This document shows, one piece after another, positions 1 through 8,600 of a stretch of DNA of 10,299 nt. The notes below the pieces were generated by a model. The model was not told the DNA's origin and did no database searches. It worked only from the letters and a program-made list of their open reading frames with translations. The stretch comes from Acidobacteriota bacterium. Its GTDB lineage: Bacteria > Acidobacteriota > Vicinamibacteria > Vicinamibacterales > JAFNAJ01. How positions within the stretch are numbered: the stretch's first letter is position 1; each line of letters opens with the position of its first letter. The translations under genes and the position numbers were made by a program. The stretch is from NCBI GenBank assembly GCA_017860085.1, contig JAFNAJ010000057.1, forward strand, positions 1 to 10,299. The letters run 5' to 3'.

Positions 1-1395
1 CGGGATGCCGTGCTGCAGGAACGGCAGGTGGTCGCACCTGAACAGGGTGCGCATCGACGAGTCGCGATCGAACTTGTCGCTGAGCGTCATACCCGTGCGT
101 GCCGCCCCTTGCGCGAGCACGGCGTCGAGGTCTGGACTGAACACCCCGCCGACCACGTTCAGCTGATCCGGGAGCCCGGCCGTGACCTCGTACGCGCCGG
201 AACTCTCTGGCGTGTGCGCCTCGTTGCGCCCGACCATGTCGAGGTTGAGCACGGCACGTGTCGTCGCAAGTGGCCGGAGCGGGTGCGCCACGTAGTAGTA
301 AGAGCCCAGCATCAGCTGCTCTTCGGAACCGAAAGACACGAAGAGCACGCTTCGCGCCGGACGGTCTGTGGCGAGCGCACGTGCGACCTCGAGCATGGCG
401 ATCGTGCCGGAGGCGTTGTCGTTCGCGCCGGGGTACAGCAGGCCGCGTTGCACCCCGAGATGATCGTAGTGCGACGTCACGAGAATCGTCTCGTCACCGA
501 GGGCAGGGTCGGAGCCAGGCAGCAGCCCCGCCACGTTCCACGAGGGCGAGACCGTCGTATCGCCGTTCACCGCTCGCAGCGTGACTCGAACGCCGGGCAG
601 CACACGTGAGTCTGAACGTCGCGTGCCGTCGATGGCCGCCTGCCACTCGGCGGGTGTCCGTCCCGTCCCTTCCAGCAACGCCGGCAGCGCCTCGGGCGGG
701 ATGGCGAAACGCGGGATGCCAAGCGCACTCTGGGCGAGTGCCTGGGCTGGGGCGTTCGCGCGGTCTGGCGCGCGGGGCGCGGAGCGATGCCGGTTCCGGG
801 GTTCAGTGGCGAGCAGGACCGCCGACGCGCCGTGGCGTTCGGCGTTACGGGTCTTGGTCCACGCGTTGGCGTGCAGCGTGAAGCCCGTGCCGTGGAACGC
901 CGACTGCGGGTCGTCCTCCTGCGGTTCGTGGTCGAAGATCAAGACCGCCTTGCCGCGCGCGTCCACGGCGGCGTAGTCGTCGTAGCCGAACTCCGGGGCG
1001 GTGATGCCATACCCGGCGAACACGACCTCGAGGTCGAGATCGACGGCGCGGGTCGGGTCGGGGAAGAACACCGCCGAGGGCGGGAAGTGCTGCTCGGAGC
1101 CATCGCGGCGCACGACGATTGTCGAGCGATCGCGGTCGAGACGCAGGGGGACGAGATCGACGCGCTGCAGGAAGCTGTCGCCGCTCGCCGGCTGCAGGCC
1201 GGCCTTCCGCATCTCGGTCGCGACGAACCACGCGGTGGTGTCGGCTCCGCGAGACAGCGACACCCGGCCCTCGAGCGGCGGTGCGCAGAGGAACTCGAGC
1301 TCCGCGCGCATCCGCTCGCGGCTCGACGACTGCGCCACGAGGGACACGACTCCGGCGAGCATCATGACCGCGAGGCGCGAAAGAATTCCGGACAC
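1..1395 (-). CDS. Secreted M28-family zinc aminopeptidase with PA-like insert (partial, C-terminus off the window)
   Basis: This is probably a di-zinc M28 peptidase that removes N-terminal residues from peptides outside the cytoplasm. From the GTG at 1395, residues 1-23 form a signal peptide (an Arg, then a hydrophobic run ending VAQS). A PA-like segment (VVFAGYGITAPEFGYDDY) lies ahead of the catalytic domain. Zinc-site motifs are visible in order: SHYDHLG (H309, D311), GANDNASG (D326), FGSEE (E358/E359, general base and ligand) and NLDMVGRN (D386). RCDHLPFLQHGIP follows at the edge. The last zinc-ligand His normally lies after this motif, so it falls outside the window. The start is uncertain. 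GTG 1395 has GGGGAG four bases upstream and gives a good signal peptide; in-frame alternatives are GTG 1410, ATG 1461 and ATG 1365. The gene lies 124 bases after the oxidoreductase large subunit on the same strand and may be cotranscribed, but no functional link is evident. The family call is firm; the substrate is unknown. Confidence 0.92.
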   Translation of the reverse strand, partial: MSGILSRLAVMMLAGVVSLVAQSSSRERMRAELEFLCAPPLEGRVSLSRGADTTAWFVATEMRKAGLQPASGDSFLQRVDLVPLRLDRDRSTIVVRRDGSEQHFPPSAVFFPDPTRAVDLDLEVVFAGYGITAPEFGYDDYAAVDARGKAVLIFDHEPQEDDPQSAFHGTGFTLHANAWTKTRNAERHGASAVLLATEPRNRHRSAPRAPDRANAPAQALAQSALGIPRFAIPPEALPALLEGTGRTPAEWQAAIDGTRRSDSRVLPGVRVTLRAVNGDTTVSPSWNVAGLLPGSDPALGDETILVTSHYDHLGVQRGLLYPGANDNASGTIAMLEVARALATDRPARSVLFVSFGSEEQLMLGSYYYVAHPLRPLATTRAVLNLDMVGRNEAHTPESSGAYEVTAGLPDQLNVVGGVFSPDLDAVLAQGAARTGMTLSDKFDRDSSMRTLFRCDHLPFLQHGIP

Positions 1396-1519
1396 CGCGC
1401 TCCCCGTCACGCCGGTCCAACACTGCGGTCCCTTCGGGTCAGCTCCCGGTGTGCCAGCCATACGGATTCCAAGACCTGACCCTCGAGAGTGCAGAAACTG
1501 AAATCGACTCCGACCCGCC

Positions 1520-3772
1520 TTAGGTTTTGAGGATGGGGCCAATCGGCAGCCGCCGGATGCGCTGGCCCGTCGCCGCGTAGATGGCGTTGCAGAGCGCTGG
1601 CGCAAACGGCGGCAGCCCGGGTTCGCCGACACCGCCCGGCGGCTGATCGCTGTCGACGATGATCACGTCGATGGCGCGCGGCGCATCGGTGAGGCGCGCC
1701 AACTCAAAGCCATCGAAGTTGGTCTGCTGCGCCTCGCCCTTCTTGAAGGTCAACTCCCCGTACAGCGCCACGCTCACGCCCATCACCGCGGACCCCTCCA
1801 TCTGCGACCGCACGCGCTCGGGGTGGATGGCGAGACCGCAGTCGACCGCCGTGACGACGCGCGGGATGCTGATGCGACCATCCGCGGCCACCGCCACCTC
1901 GACCACGGTGCACACGAAGGCAAGGAAGCTGCGGTGCACGGCGATCCCGAGGCCATGCCCCTTCGGCAGCGGCTTGCCCCACCCGGCCTTCTCGGAGGCG
2001 AGTTCCACCACGCGACGGAACCGCGCCGTGTCGATGGGGAAGACATCGGCGGGCGCGCCGTAGTTGTCGTACTTGATCCCCACGACCGCCGGCGTCACGT
2101 GCCTGGGCGGGCCAATGAGCTCGAGCAGCAGGTCGCGCTGGTCGCGCCCGGCCGCCGCGGCGAGCTCCCCGACGAACGACCCGATCGCGAAGGCGTGCGG
2201 CACGTTGTTCACTGAGCGAAACCAGCCGATGCGGACGTGCGCCTCGGCCGGCCCGCTCTCGCACCGCAGGGCTGGCACGGCAAACGGCACGTCGACGAAT
2301 CCGAGTCCAAGCTCCCCGCCGTCGGGATACGTGACGTTGGGGGCGAAGGTCGACGAGATGCTCGGAAACACCGACCGGTGCAGCCAGCCGGTGACGCGCC
2401 CGCTGGCATCGAGCGCGCCTTCGAGATGTTGCGCGGTGACGGTGTGGTAGTAGCCGTGGCGCAGCTCGTCCTCGCGCGACCACGTCACCTTGACGGGCGC
2501 GCCCACCTCCTTCGCGAGCAGCGCGGCCTCGACGATGAAGTCGGGCTTCGACTTGCGGCCGAAGGCGCCGCCGAGCAGCGTCACGTGGACGGTGACGTTC
2601 TCCTTCGGGATGCCGAGCGCAGCCGCCACCTCGTTTCTCGCGGCCTGCGGGTCCTGCGTGGCCGCCCAGGCCTCGCACCGATCGCCCTTGACCTCGGCCA
2701 CAGCGGCCGGCGGCTCCATGATCGCGTGCGGGAGGTGCGGCGCGTAATAGTCGGCGCGCACGGTCTTGGCGGCCGCAGCGAGCGCGCCGTCCACGTCGCC
2801 CTCGTTCCGGACGACCTTGCCGGGCTTACGCGCGGTCCCTTCGAGCGCGGCGCGATACGCCTCGGAGTCGTACGAGGCGTTGGGTCCCGGATCCCACGTG
2901 ATCTTCAGCTGTTCGCGGCCCTGCAGCGCCGCCCAGGTGTTGCGGGCGATGACCGCGACGCCGCCAAGGGGCCGGAAGCCTGCGGGAGGCGGCGTGCCCG
3001 CCAACGTGATCACTCGCTCGACGCCGGGCACCTTCAGCGCGGCGGCTGAATCGACGGTCGTCACGCGTCCCCCGTACACGGGAGGGCGCGCGATGACGGC
3101 GTATTTCATCCCCGGCCGCTTCGCGTCGATGGCGAACACGGCCTTCCCCGTGACGATGTCGGGGCCGTCGCGCATCGGCAGGTTCTTGCCGATGTAGCGG
3201 AAGGCGCTTCGCGGCTTGAACGTGATCGTCGACACGTCGGGCACCGGCAGCTTCGCGGCGGCTTCTGCGAGCGCGCCGTAGCCAAGCCGACGTCCCGAGG
3301 CGGCGTGCACGACCTCGTGGTTGCGAGCTTGGACCTCCGACGCCTTCACGCCCCACTGCTGGGCGGCGGCAGCTTCGAGCATCGTCCGGGCGGTAGCCCC
3401 GGCCTCTCTCAGAGGCTTGAAGAAATTGCGGCCGCTCGTGGATCCGTCGGTGTTCTGATCACCGTACTTCGGGTCACCCGTCGCCTGGACGATCGCGACG
3501 CGCGCCCAGTCGGCCTCGAGCTCGTCGGCCACGATCATCGGCATCGCCGTGCGTACGCCCTGGCCCATCTCCGATCGGTGCACGACGACCGTGACCAGAC
3601 CCGCCGGGTCGATCGACACGAACACGTTGAGGTTGTGCGGCGAGGCCGCCTCGGCAGCTCCAGCCATCGTGAGCCCATGGCGCGCCAGGCCCACCCCGAG
3701 CACGAGCCCTCCACTGGTGAGCCCGATCGTCGTGAGGAACTCCCGTCGGCTGACGTTCGAGATCGTCGCCAT
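1520..3772 (-). CDS. iorB: Tat-exported molybdopterin-binding subunit of a xanthine-oxidase-family hydroxylase (IorB-like)
   Basis: This 750-residue protein is the large, molybdenum-cofactor subunit of a two-part hydroxylase or aldehyde dehydrogenase of the isoquinoline 1-oxidoreductase beta type (COG1529). It oxidises a substrate by inserting water-derived oxygen at the Mo centre and passes electrons to the [2Fe-2S] partner. A twin-arginine signal is clear (SRREFLTT, R9-R10, followed by a hydrophobic stretch to about residue 30), so the folded enzyme is probably exported to the periplasm. Cofactor-domain signatures are GGAFGRK at 401-407, WSREDE at 431-436, QTNFDGFELAR at 683-693 and GGVGEPGLPP, where E717 is the expected catalytic glutamate. 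The start is ATG 3772, because GAGGAGG lies seven bases upstream. The frame stays open to 4000, but that extension would overlap the partner gene and would bury the Tat signal. The partner gene ends one base upstream. No cytochrome c or FAD subunit is adjacent. The symbol reflects family naming; the true substrate is not known. Confidence 0.93.
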   Translation of the reverse strand: MATISNVSRREFLTTIGLTSGGLVLGVGLARHGLTMAGAAEAASPHNLNVFVSIDPAGLVTVVVHRSEMGQGVRTAMPMIVADELEADWARVAIVQATGDPKYGDQNTDGSTSGRNFFKPLREAGATARTMLEAAAAQQWGVKASEVQARNHEVVHAASGRRLGYGALAEAAAKLPVPDVSTITFKPRSAFRYIGKNLPMRDGPDIVTGKAVFAIDAKRPGMKYAVIARPPVYGGRVTTVDSAAALKVPGVERVITLAGTPPPAGFRPLGGVAVIARNTWAALQGREQLKITWDPGPNASYDSEAYRAALEGTARKPGKVVRNEGDVDGALAAAAKTVRADYYAPHLPHAIMEPPAAVAEVKGDRCEAWAATQDPQAARNEVAAALGIPKENVTVHVTLLGGAFGRKSKPDFIVEAALLAKEVGAPVKVTWSREDELRHGYYHTVTAQHLEGALDASGRVTGWLHRSVFPSISSTFAPNVTYPDGGELGLGFVDVPFAVPALRCESGPAEAHVRIGWFRSVNNVPHAFAIGSFVGELAAAAGRDQRDLLLELIGPPRHVTPAVVGIKYDNYGAPADVFPIDTARFRRVVELASEKAGWGKPLPKGHGLGIAVHRSFLAFVCTVVEVAVAADGRISIPRVVTAVDCGLAIHPERVRSQMEGSAVMGVSVALYGELTFKKGEAQQTNFDGFELARLTDAPRAIDVIIVDSDQPPGGVGEPGLPPFAPALCNAIYAATGQRIRRLPIGPILKT

Positions 3773-3773
3773 G

Positions 3774-4226
3774 TTACGTCCTCCTCGCTGCGGTCTTGAT
3801 GGCCTCGCGGATGCGCCCGTACGTCCCGCATCGGCAGAGGTTGCCGTCCATGGCGGCGTCGATTTGCTCGTCGGTGGGCGCCGGCGTGCTTCGCAGCAGC
3901 GCGGCTGCCTGCATGATCTGCCCCCCCTGGCAGTAGCCGCACTGCGCAACCTGGTGCTCGACCCAGGCCCGCTGCAGGGGATGGTCGCCGCCCGCGGCAA
4001 GCCCCTCGATCGTCACCACCGCTTTCCCGGCGGCGTCCTTCACCGTCGTCACGCAGGCGCGCACCGCCTCGCCGTCGAGATGAACGGTGCACGCGCCGCA
4101 GAGCGCCATACCGCAGCCGTACTTGGTGCCGGTGAGCCCTAGTTCGTCGCGCAGATACCAGAGCAGCGGTATCGCGGGATCGCCATCGTACGTGCGTTCG
4201 GTGCCGTTGATGCGAAGCGTGATCAT
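3774..4226 (-). CDS. iorA: [2Fe-2S] iron-sulfur subunit of a xanthine-oxidase-family hydroxylase (IorA-like)
   Basis: This 150-residue protein carries the two [2Fe-2S] clusters that take electrons from the Mo centre of the partner subunit. The N-terminal plant-ferredoxin-like domain has cysteines C38, C43, C46 and C58 (YGCGMALCGACT and later VRAC). The C-terminal helical domain has C96, C99, C131 and C133 (QCGYCQGG and NLCRCGTYGRI). All eight expected ligands are present, and the length is normal for the family. It has no signal peptide of its own, so it probably crosses the membrane with the Tat-tagged large subunit, as known for related enzymes. The start is ATG 4226, preceded by GGGGGGA. 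The same frame stays open upstream to the stop at 4500-4502 and there encodes a DinB fragment, so a longer gene model starting at 4463 would be a false fusion. The stop is one base before the large-subunit start. Confidence 0.94.
   Translation of the reverse strand: MITLRINGTERTYDGDPAIPLLWYLRDELGLTGTKYGCGMALCGACTVHLDGEAVRACVTTVKDAAGKAVVTIEGLAAGGDHPLQRAWVEHQVAQCGYCQGGQIMQAAALLRSTPAPTDEQIDAAMDGNLCRCGTYGRIREAIKTAARRT
3780..3786 (-). promoter_or_regulatory. Strong ribosome binding site for the molybdopterin subunit
   Basis: GAGGAGG on the minus strand lies within the last codons of the [2Fe-2S] subunit gene, seven bases before the ATG at 3772. It fixes the start of the large subunit and suggests coupled translation of the two subunits. 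Confidence 0.75.
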
Positions 4227-4256
4227 CGGTCCCCCCCGGGAAGCTCGGGCGGGGAG

Positions 4257-4262
4257 ATCATA
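4257..4262 (-). promoter_or_regulatory. Possible -10 box for the iorA-iorB operon
   Basis: TATGAT on the minus strand (five of six matches to TATAAT) lies about 31 bases upstream of the iorA ATG, just after the DinB-like sequence ends. The position suits a promoter with a short leader. No good -35 box is seen at 16-18 bases spacing, so the call is weak. Confidence 0.33.
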
Positions 4263-4286
4263 ACCGAGGAGCCTGCCGGTCCGCGC

Positions 4287-4499
4287 GCTCCTGGCGCTGA
4301 TCCCGCAGATGGCGGGCACCTTCGACCCCATGGCGCGCAGGTACGAGGCGAGCTGGCCGCGGTGGTGGATCCCGTGATGGTTGGCGAGGCCGAGGAACGC
4401 CGTCGCCCGCGCCTTCGCATCAGGCCTGTAGTCGCGCGCCGGGTCCGGCAGCGCGGCCAGCATCCGGGGGACCCATTGCAGCGCGTTCGAGCGACGGCG
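4287..4499 (-). pseudogene. DinB-family protein remnant (truncated or internally deleted)
   Basis: The minus-strand frame just after the TAG at 4502-4500 reads SNALQWVPRMLAALPDPARD, then YRPDAKARATAFLGLAN, then HHGIHHRGQLASYLRAMGSK and VPAICG. The later part matches the C-terminal helix of DinB/YfiT-like four-helix metalloenzymes, including the metal-site pattern NHxxxHHRGQ and the following YLRxMGxxVPxIxG. A complete family member has about 150-180 residues; only about 70 are left here. The earlier part (LPDPARDYRPDAKAR) resembles the first helix region of such proteins, so an internal deletion that joined N- and C-terminal parts is also possible. After VPAICG the frame continues without a stop into the iorA start. 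An ATG at 4463 could start a small product. I see no convincing ribosome binding site and regard it as a decayed gene. DinB-type proteins are often thiol-dependent enzymes; no function is expected from this piece. Confidence 0.72.
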
Positions 4500-5489
4500 C
4501 TATCGCCGCCCTCCGCACGTCACCACTGGCGGCGCCTCTCCCGCCCGGAGCATGTGGAACCAGACGGGATCCTGGTCGGGATCGATGTTGCCGAACGGCC
4601 GCTCGTACGCCACGCGAGCGTGGTACTGCTCGGGCGCCGTGATCGCGGGAAAGGCCGTGCATCCCCCTTCGAAGTACTTGTCCATCACGAAGTCGCCCCG
4701 GACGTGCCAGAAGCCCGCGGTGTGTCCAACCTCGTGCCACATGGTGCGGGGGTCGATCCTGAGGCTTCCGCAGCCGCAGTAGTCGAGCCGGAACGTGATC
4801 CACCCGTAGTTGCCACCCACGGTCGCCTGCGCGCAGTGCTCGAAGTCGGGGTCCCTGGTGAAGTTGACGCGTACCAGCCCTTCGACCTCGGGGCGGTCCT
4901 CGGCGCCGATCTCGAGGGTCGCCCGGTATCGGCCACTGGTCCACTCGGAGAAGGCGCGAGGGATCTCCTGCTGCAGTCGGGCCAGCACTTCGGGCTCCAG
5001 CGATCGCCCCGTGTCGTCGACGGTCTTCAGGTAGAAGGTGGCGTTTCGCGTCCACCGGTGGGTCGCCGTCAACTCGTCCGGCGACTCGAACCCGTTGCGC
5101 ACGAGCGCCCGATAGAACGACAGGTCGAACGGCGTCCGTTCGGCGATGATGTCGACGACGAGCGGCGTCGCCCTCGGATGGATCGCCTGCGTCTCGCGCG
5201 AGAGGTAGCCTCCCGCGCTCACGGTGACCTCGAGCGGACTCACCGGCGCGAGCGGCCGCTTGAGTTCGAATCGACCCGCGCCATCGGTGGTGGCCGTCAC
5301 GTCGGTGGCCGCAATCGTCGCGCCGGCAACCGGCTCACCGCTGATGGTGGCGGTCACACGACCCGCGAGCGTCCACTCGCTGACGGTCGGGATGACGGGT
5401 GTCGGCTGGGTCGGCGCGCGACCGGAGGAGTCGTCGCCACAGCCCGAGAGGAGGCACACGACGGCCAGCGTCATGACCGCGATCCGCAT
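4500..5489 (-). CDS. Lipoprotein with carboxypeptidase-regulatory-like domain and metzincin-type zinc protease site
   Basis: This 329-residue protein is predicted to be a surface or periplasmic metalloprotease. It begins with a lipoprotein signal (hydrophobic residues 3-15, lipobox LSGC, lipidated C17) and a short Pro/Thr-rich linker. Residues about 39-115 look like a carboxypeptidase-regulatory/SpaA-like beta domain (GRVTATISGEPVAGATIAAT, then TTDGAGRFEL, then GYLSRE). The C-terminal half has HEVGHTAGFWH at 252-262, an exact HExxHxxGxxH motif giving three zinc His (H252, H256, H262) and the catalytic E253. M269 in DFVMDKYF could be the Met-turn. Several cysteines (C219, C238, C240, C277, C325) may form disulfides. 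The start ATG 5489 has GAGG five bases upstream. Its TAG is followed directly by the DinB remnant in the same frame. It is divergent from the mannosidase gene. I cannot name a known metzincin family for it; the substrate is unknown. Confidence 0.85.
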   Translation of the reverse strand: MRIAVMTLAVVCLLSGCGDDSSGRAPTQPTPVIPTVSEWTLAGRVTATISGEPVAGATIAATDVTATTDGAGRFELKRPLAPVSPLEVTVSAGGYLSRETQAIHPRATPLVVDIIAERTPFDLSFYRALVRNGFESPDELTATHRWTRNATFYLKTVDDTGRSLEPEVLARLQQEIPRAFSEWTSGRYRATLEIGAEDRPEVEGLVRVNFTRDPDFEHCAQATVGGNYGWITFRLDYCGCGSLRIDPRTMWHEVGHTAGFWHVRGDFVMDKYFEGGCTAFPAITAPEQYHARVAYERPFGNIDPDQDPVWFHMLRAGEAPPVVTCGGRR

Positions 5490-5589
5490 GGGCGCCTCGC
5501 TCGCTTCCAGGGGCTATCCCCAGTGTAATCCCGTGCGAGGTCAAGGGGCGTCCCCGGCGGGCCGGCCCCAAGGGCGCCGCGCCAGCCCT

Positions 5590-5607
5590 GCGGGACGAAT
5601 GTCCCGC
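5590..5607. repeat. Perfect 7-4-7 inverted repeat, possible operator
   Basis: GCGGGAC, GAAT, GTCCCGC reads as a perfect 7-base inverted repeat with a 4-base centre. It ends eight bases before the TACAAT box at 5616 and therefore covers the place of a -35 element in the intergenic region between the divergent lipoprotein and mannosidase genes. A regulator site is the simplest reading. A short RNA hairpin is less likely, because no T-run follows. Confidence 0.45.
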
Positions 5608-5615
5608 GAAGTGGC

Positions 5616-5621
5616 TACAAT
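5616..5621 (+). promoter_or_regulatory. Possible -10 box for the mannosidase gene
   Basis: TACAAT (five of six matches to TATAAT) lies 65 bases before the ATG at 5687 and stands out in GC-rich DNA. A TG pair three to four bases before it partly resembles an extended -10. No recognisable -35 hexamer lies at 16-18 bases; that space is taken by the inverted repeat, which would suit activator- or repressor-controlled transcription. Confidence 0.4.
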
Positions 5622-5686
5622 CGGCTTGCGCCAGCGAGCGACCGGGTGAAGGTCTCGACGCGCGGCGCGATGCTCACCTTCGGAAG

Positions 5687-8600
5687 ATGCCGTCCTCCGC
5701 CCGCTGCGTGGTCCAGGCCGTCCTCGCCCTCCTCCTGGCGGTGCCGTGCGTGGCACGCGCTGACGGGCCCGTGCAGGCGTCCGGGATCCCCGATCTGCCG
5801 GACCGGTGGGTGCAGGGCTACGTCCGGACAGTGGCCGGCGAGTGGATCGTCTACCCGTGGGCCTACCCTGGCCAGACCCGGACATTGCTGAGCCGTGCGA
5901 CCGATGGCCGAATGGCGGTGGAGTGGGAGGGCGAGCCCGTGCCGGACGGCGGATCCGATCAGCCCGTCACCTACCTCTGGCACGCGGGCACGGCGTCGGG
6001 CTACGGCGCGCACCGATTCACGCTGACGGTGAACGGCCGCATGGTCACGTCGTTCACGTCGGGTCGCACGTCCGACGATCGCCACTGGACCGTCCGCGGT
6101 GAGGGCGGCGTCACCCTCTCGTTCAGAACCACCCGCGTCGGCCAGTTCAACGAGTTGTTCGGGTTCATGTGGCTCACGGCGCCTCGCACGCTGTTCGGCA
6201 AGGGCGCCCCGCGATTCCGCGTGGCCGGCGAGGCGGCCGGCAGCCAGGACTACTACCTGGGTCCGCAAGAGCGAGTGGAGGAGTGGAGCCGCGTACGCGC
6301 CGAGGAGGCGGTCTTTGCGGACGGCCAGCGCGCCGTGCGCGCGGCGATCAGTCGCGTCGGCCCCGCGCGGCCGGCGGTCGTGCGGTCGGGCGATCGCATC
6401 CTGTGGTCTGGCGAGGCCCCGCCCGGATACACCACGGTGCTCGTCCGGGTGGGCTCGAATGTCGCGACGACAGTGCCAATTACAGTCAGCGTGGGCGATG
6501 CGCCAGCGGCGGTGGCCACGTTGGCCATGCGGGCTGTGCCTCCCCGGACGATCCACCTCTTGCCCCATTCGCACGTCGACATCGGATACTCCGATCCTCA
6601 GCCGGAGGTCGAGCGGAAGCAGTGGAAGAACCTCCGCGACGCGGTGGCGCTCGGCCGCGCGACCGCATCGTACCCGCCGGAGGCGCGGTTCAAGTGGAAC
6701 GTCGAGGGACTGTGGTCGGTGGAGAGCTACTTGGCGCAGGCGACGGCCAGCGAGCGGCAGGCATTTGCCGACGGCGTGCGCGATGGCACGATCGGGTTGC
6801 AGGCGAACTACACGAACCTCCTCACGGGCCTGGCCACGCCCGAGGAACTGCGCCGCTGGACCGACGTGGCGCACAGGGTTCGGACGGCGCTCGGCGTGGG
6901 ACCTATCCGGTCTGCCATGCACAGTGACATCCCCGGCCTCAGCTGGGCTGCGGTGTCGGCGCTGGCGTCATCGGGCGTGCGGTACTTCAGCAGCGGCCCG
7001 AACTACATGCCCGGCCTGCCAGACGGTGGAGACCGAATCGGCGCCACGCTGAAGGCTCTGGGCGACCGACCGTTCTGGTGGACGTCGCCGTCTGGCGAGG
7101 AGCGATTGCTGTTCTGGATGGCCGGGCGCGGCTACTCGTGGTTCCACGGCCTGAACAGCGGTGGCGCATCCGACCGCAGCCGCGACGCGATCCTCGATTA
7201 CGTCAAGGTGCTCGCGGACTCGCAGTACCCCTACGACATGATCCAGGTGCGGTACACGGTGGGCGGCGACAACGGTCCCGTGGATCCCAACCTCGCCGAC
7301 TTCGTGAAACGCTGGAACGACACGTTCGCGTCGCCACGCCTGGCCATCGACACGGCCGAGGCGATGTTTGCCGAGTTCGAGCGACGCCATGGCGCCGAGC
7401 TGCCGGTGATGTCGGGCGACATGACCCCCTACTGGGAGGACGGCGCCCTCTCGAGCGCAGCCGAGGAGGCCCTCGTGCGTGCCGCGGCGCGTCGCATCGA
7501 CCAGGCCGAGCGGCTCGCCGCCCTTCGGCGGATCGTCCTGCCGCCGACGGAGGTGAACGCCGCGTGGCGCAACGTCCTCCTGTGGCACGAGCACACGTGG
7601 GGGGCCGCCGACAGCATCAGCCAGCCCGACCGTGCCGACGTGATGGCGCAGTGGGACTACAAGCTGCACTTCGCGTCCGATGCCGACGTCCTGTCGCGAC
7701 GCCTCATGAGCCTGGCGCTGCCGAAGGCGTCACCCGGGGCCCCACATGTCGCCATCATCAACACCCTGTCGTGGGATCGCTCGGGCCTCGTGCTGCTGAC
7801 TCCCGAGCAGTCACGCACGGGCGGCCGCGTGCTGGGTGACGACGGGCCACTGCCGTCGCAGCGACTCCACGACGGTCGGCTGGCGGTGTGGGTCGAGCGT
7901 GTGCCGCCGTTGTCGTCGGTGCGCCTTCGTGTCGTGCCGGGCGCCCCCGTACCTCCCGCGCAAGCGGCCGTCGCCGCCAAGGGCGTCATCGACAACGGTT
8001 GGGTGCGGCTGGTGCTGGACGCCGACCGCGCTGCTGTCACGAGCCTGACGTGGGCCGGCGCACCAGGGCACGACTTCGCCGCCGGTGAACAAGGACTGCT
8101 TCGCTACCTCTACCTGGCAGGTCGCGACCCGGCCGATGCAGAGGGCACCACCGGCGGAACGCTGACCGTTGAGGACGCCGGGCCGCTCGTGACCACCGTG
8201 CGAGTCGACTTGCCGGCCGGGGGAGCGCGCTCGTCGGTGCGCCGCTTCCGCGTCGTCGCCGGTTCCGATCGGGTGTTTGCAGAGATCGCGCTCGACAAGG
8301 TGCCCGTGCGCACGAAGGAGAGCGGCCACGTGGCGTTTCCGTTCCAGGTGCCGGGCGGCGTGATTCGCGTGGACCAGGGGGAGGCGCTCGTCGAGATCGA
8401 GCGCGATCAGCTCCCGGGTTCCTGCCGCGACTTCATCGGCGTGCAGAGCGCGATTGACGTGTCGGGGCCCGCGCTCGGCGTGTCGCTGGTGTCGCTCGAC
8501 GCGCCGCTCATCGAGCTGGGCGCGCTCACCGACGAACGTCAGGTGGATGGCCGCGCCCGCACGTGGCGGGCACAGGCCGCGCCCGGGACGACGCTCTACG

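Noticed and set aside
845..1423. Minus-strand open frame starting at 1423 (192 codons)
   Set aside because: It overlaps the M28 gene in another frame. The M28 frame encodes the signal peptide and all zinc motifs, while this frame is low-complexity Arg/Ala sequence.
2237..3049. Plus-strand open frame opposite the molybdopterin subunit (270 codons)
   Set aside because: It is antisense to a well-supported gene, and its translation is Arg/His-rich with no domain.
3773..4000. N-terminal extension of the molybdopterin subunit to an ATG at 4000
   Set aside because: It would overlap the [2Fe-2S] gene in another frame and put 76 extra residues before a Tat signal. The ATG at 3772 has a strong ribosome binding site.
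5522..5544. TTGACC and TACACT on the minus strand before the lipoprotein gene
   Set aside because: The two boxes are only 11 bases apart, too close for a sigma-70 promoter, and TTGACC has no good -10 at 16-18 bases.
5615..6922. Long open frame on the minus strand opposite the start of the mannosidase gene (435 codons)
   Set aside because: Its translation is rich in Arg, His and Ala without any domain-like pattern, as expected for the complement of a high-GC gene. The plus-strand frame carries clear GH38 motifs.
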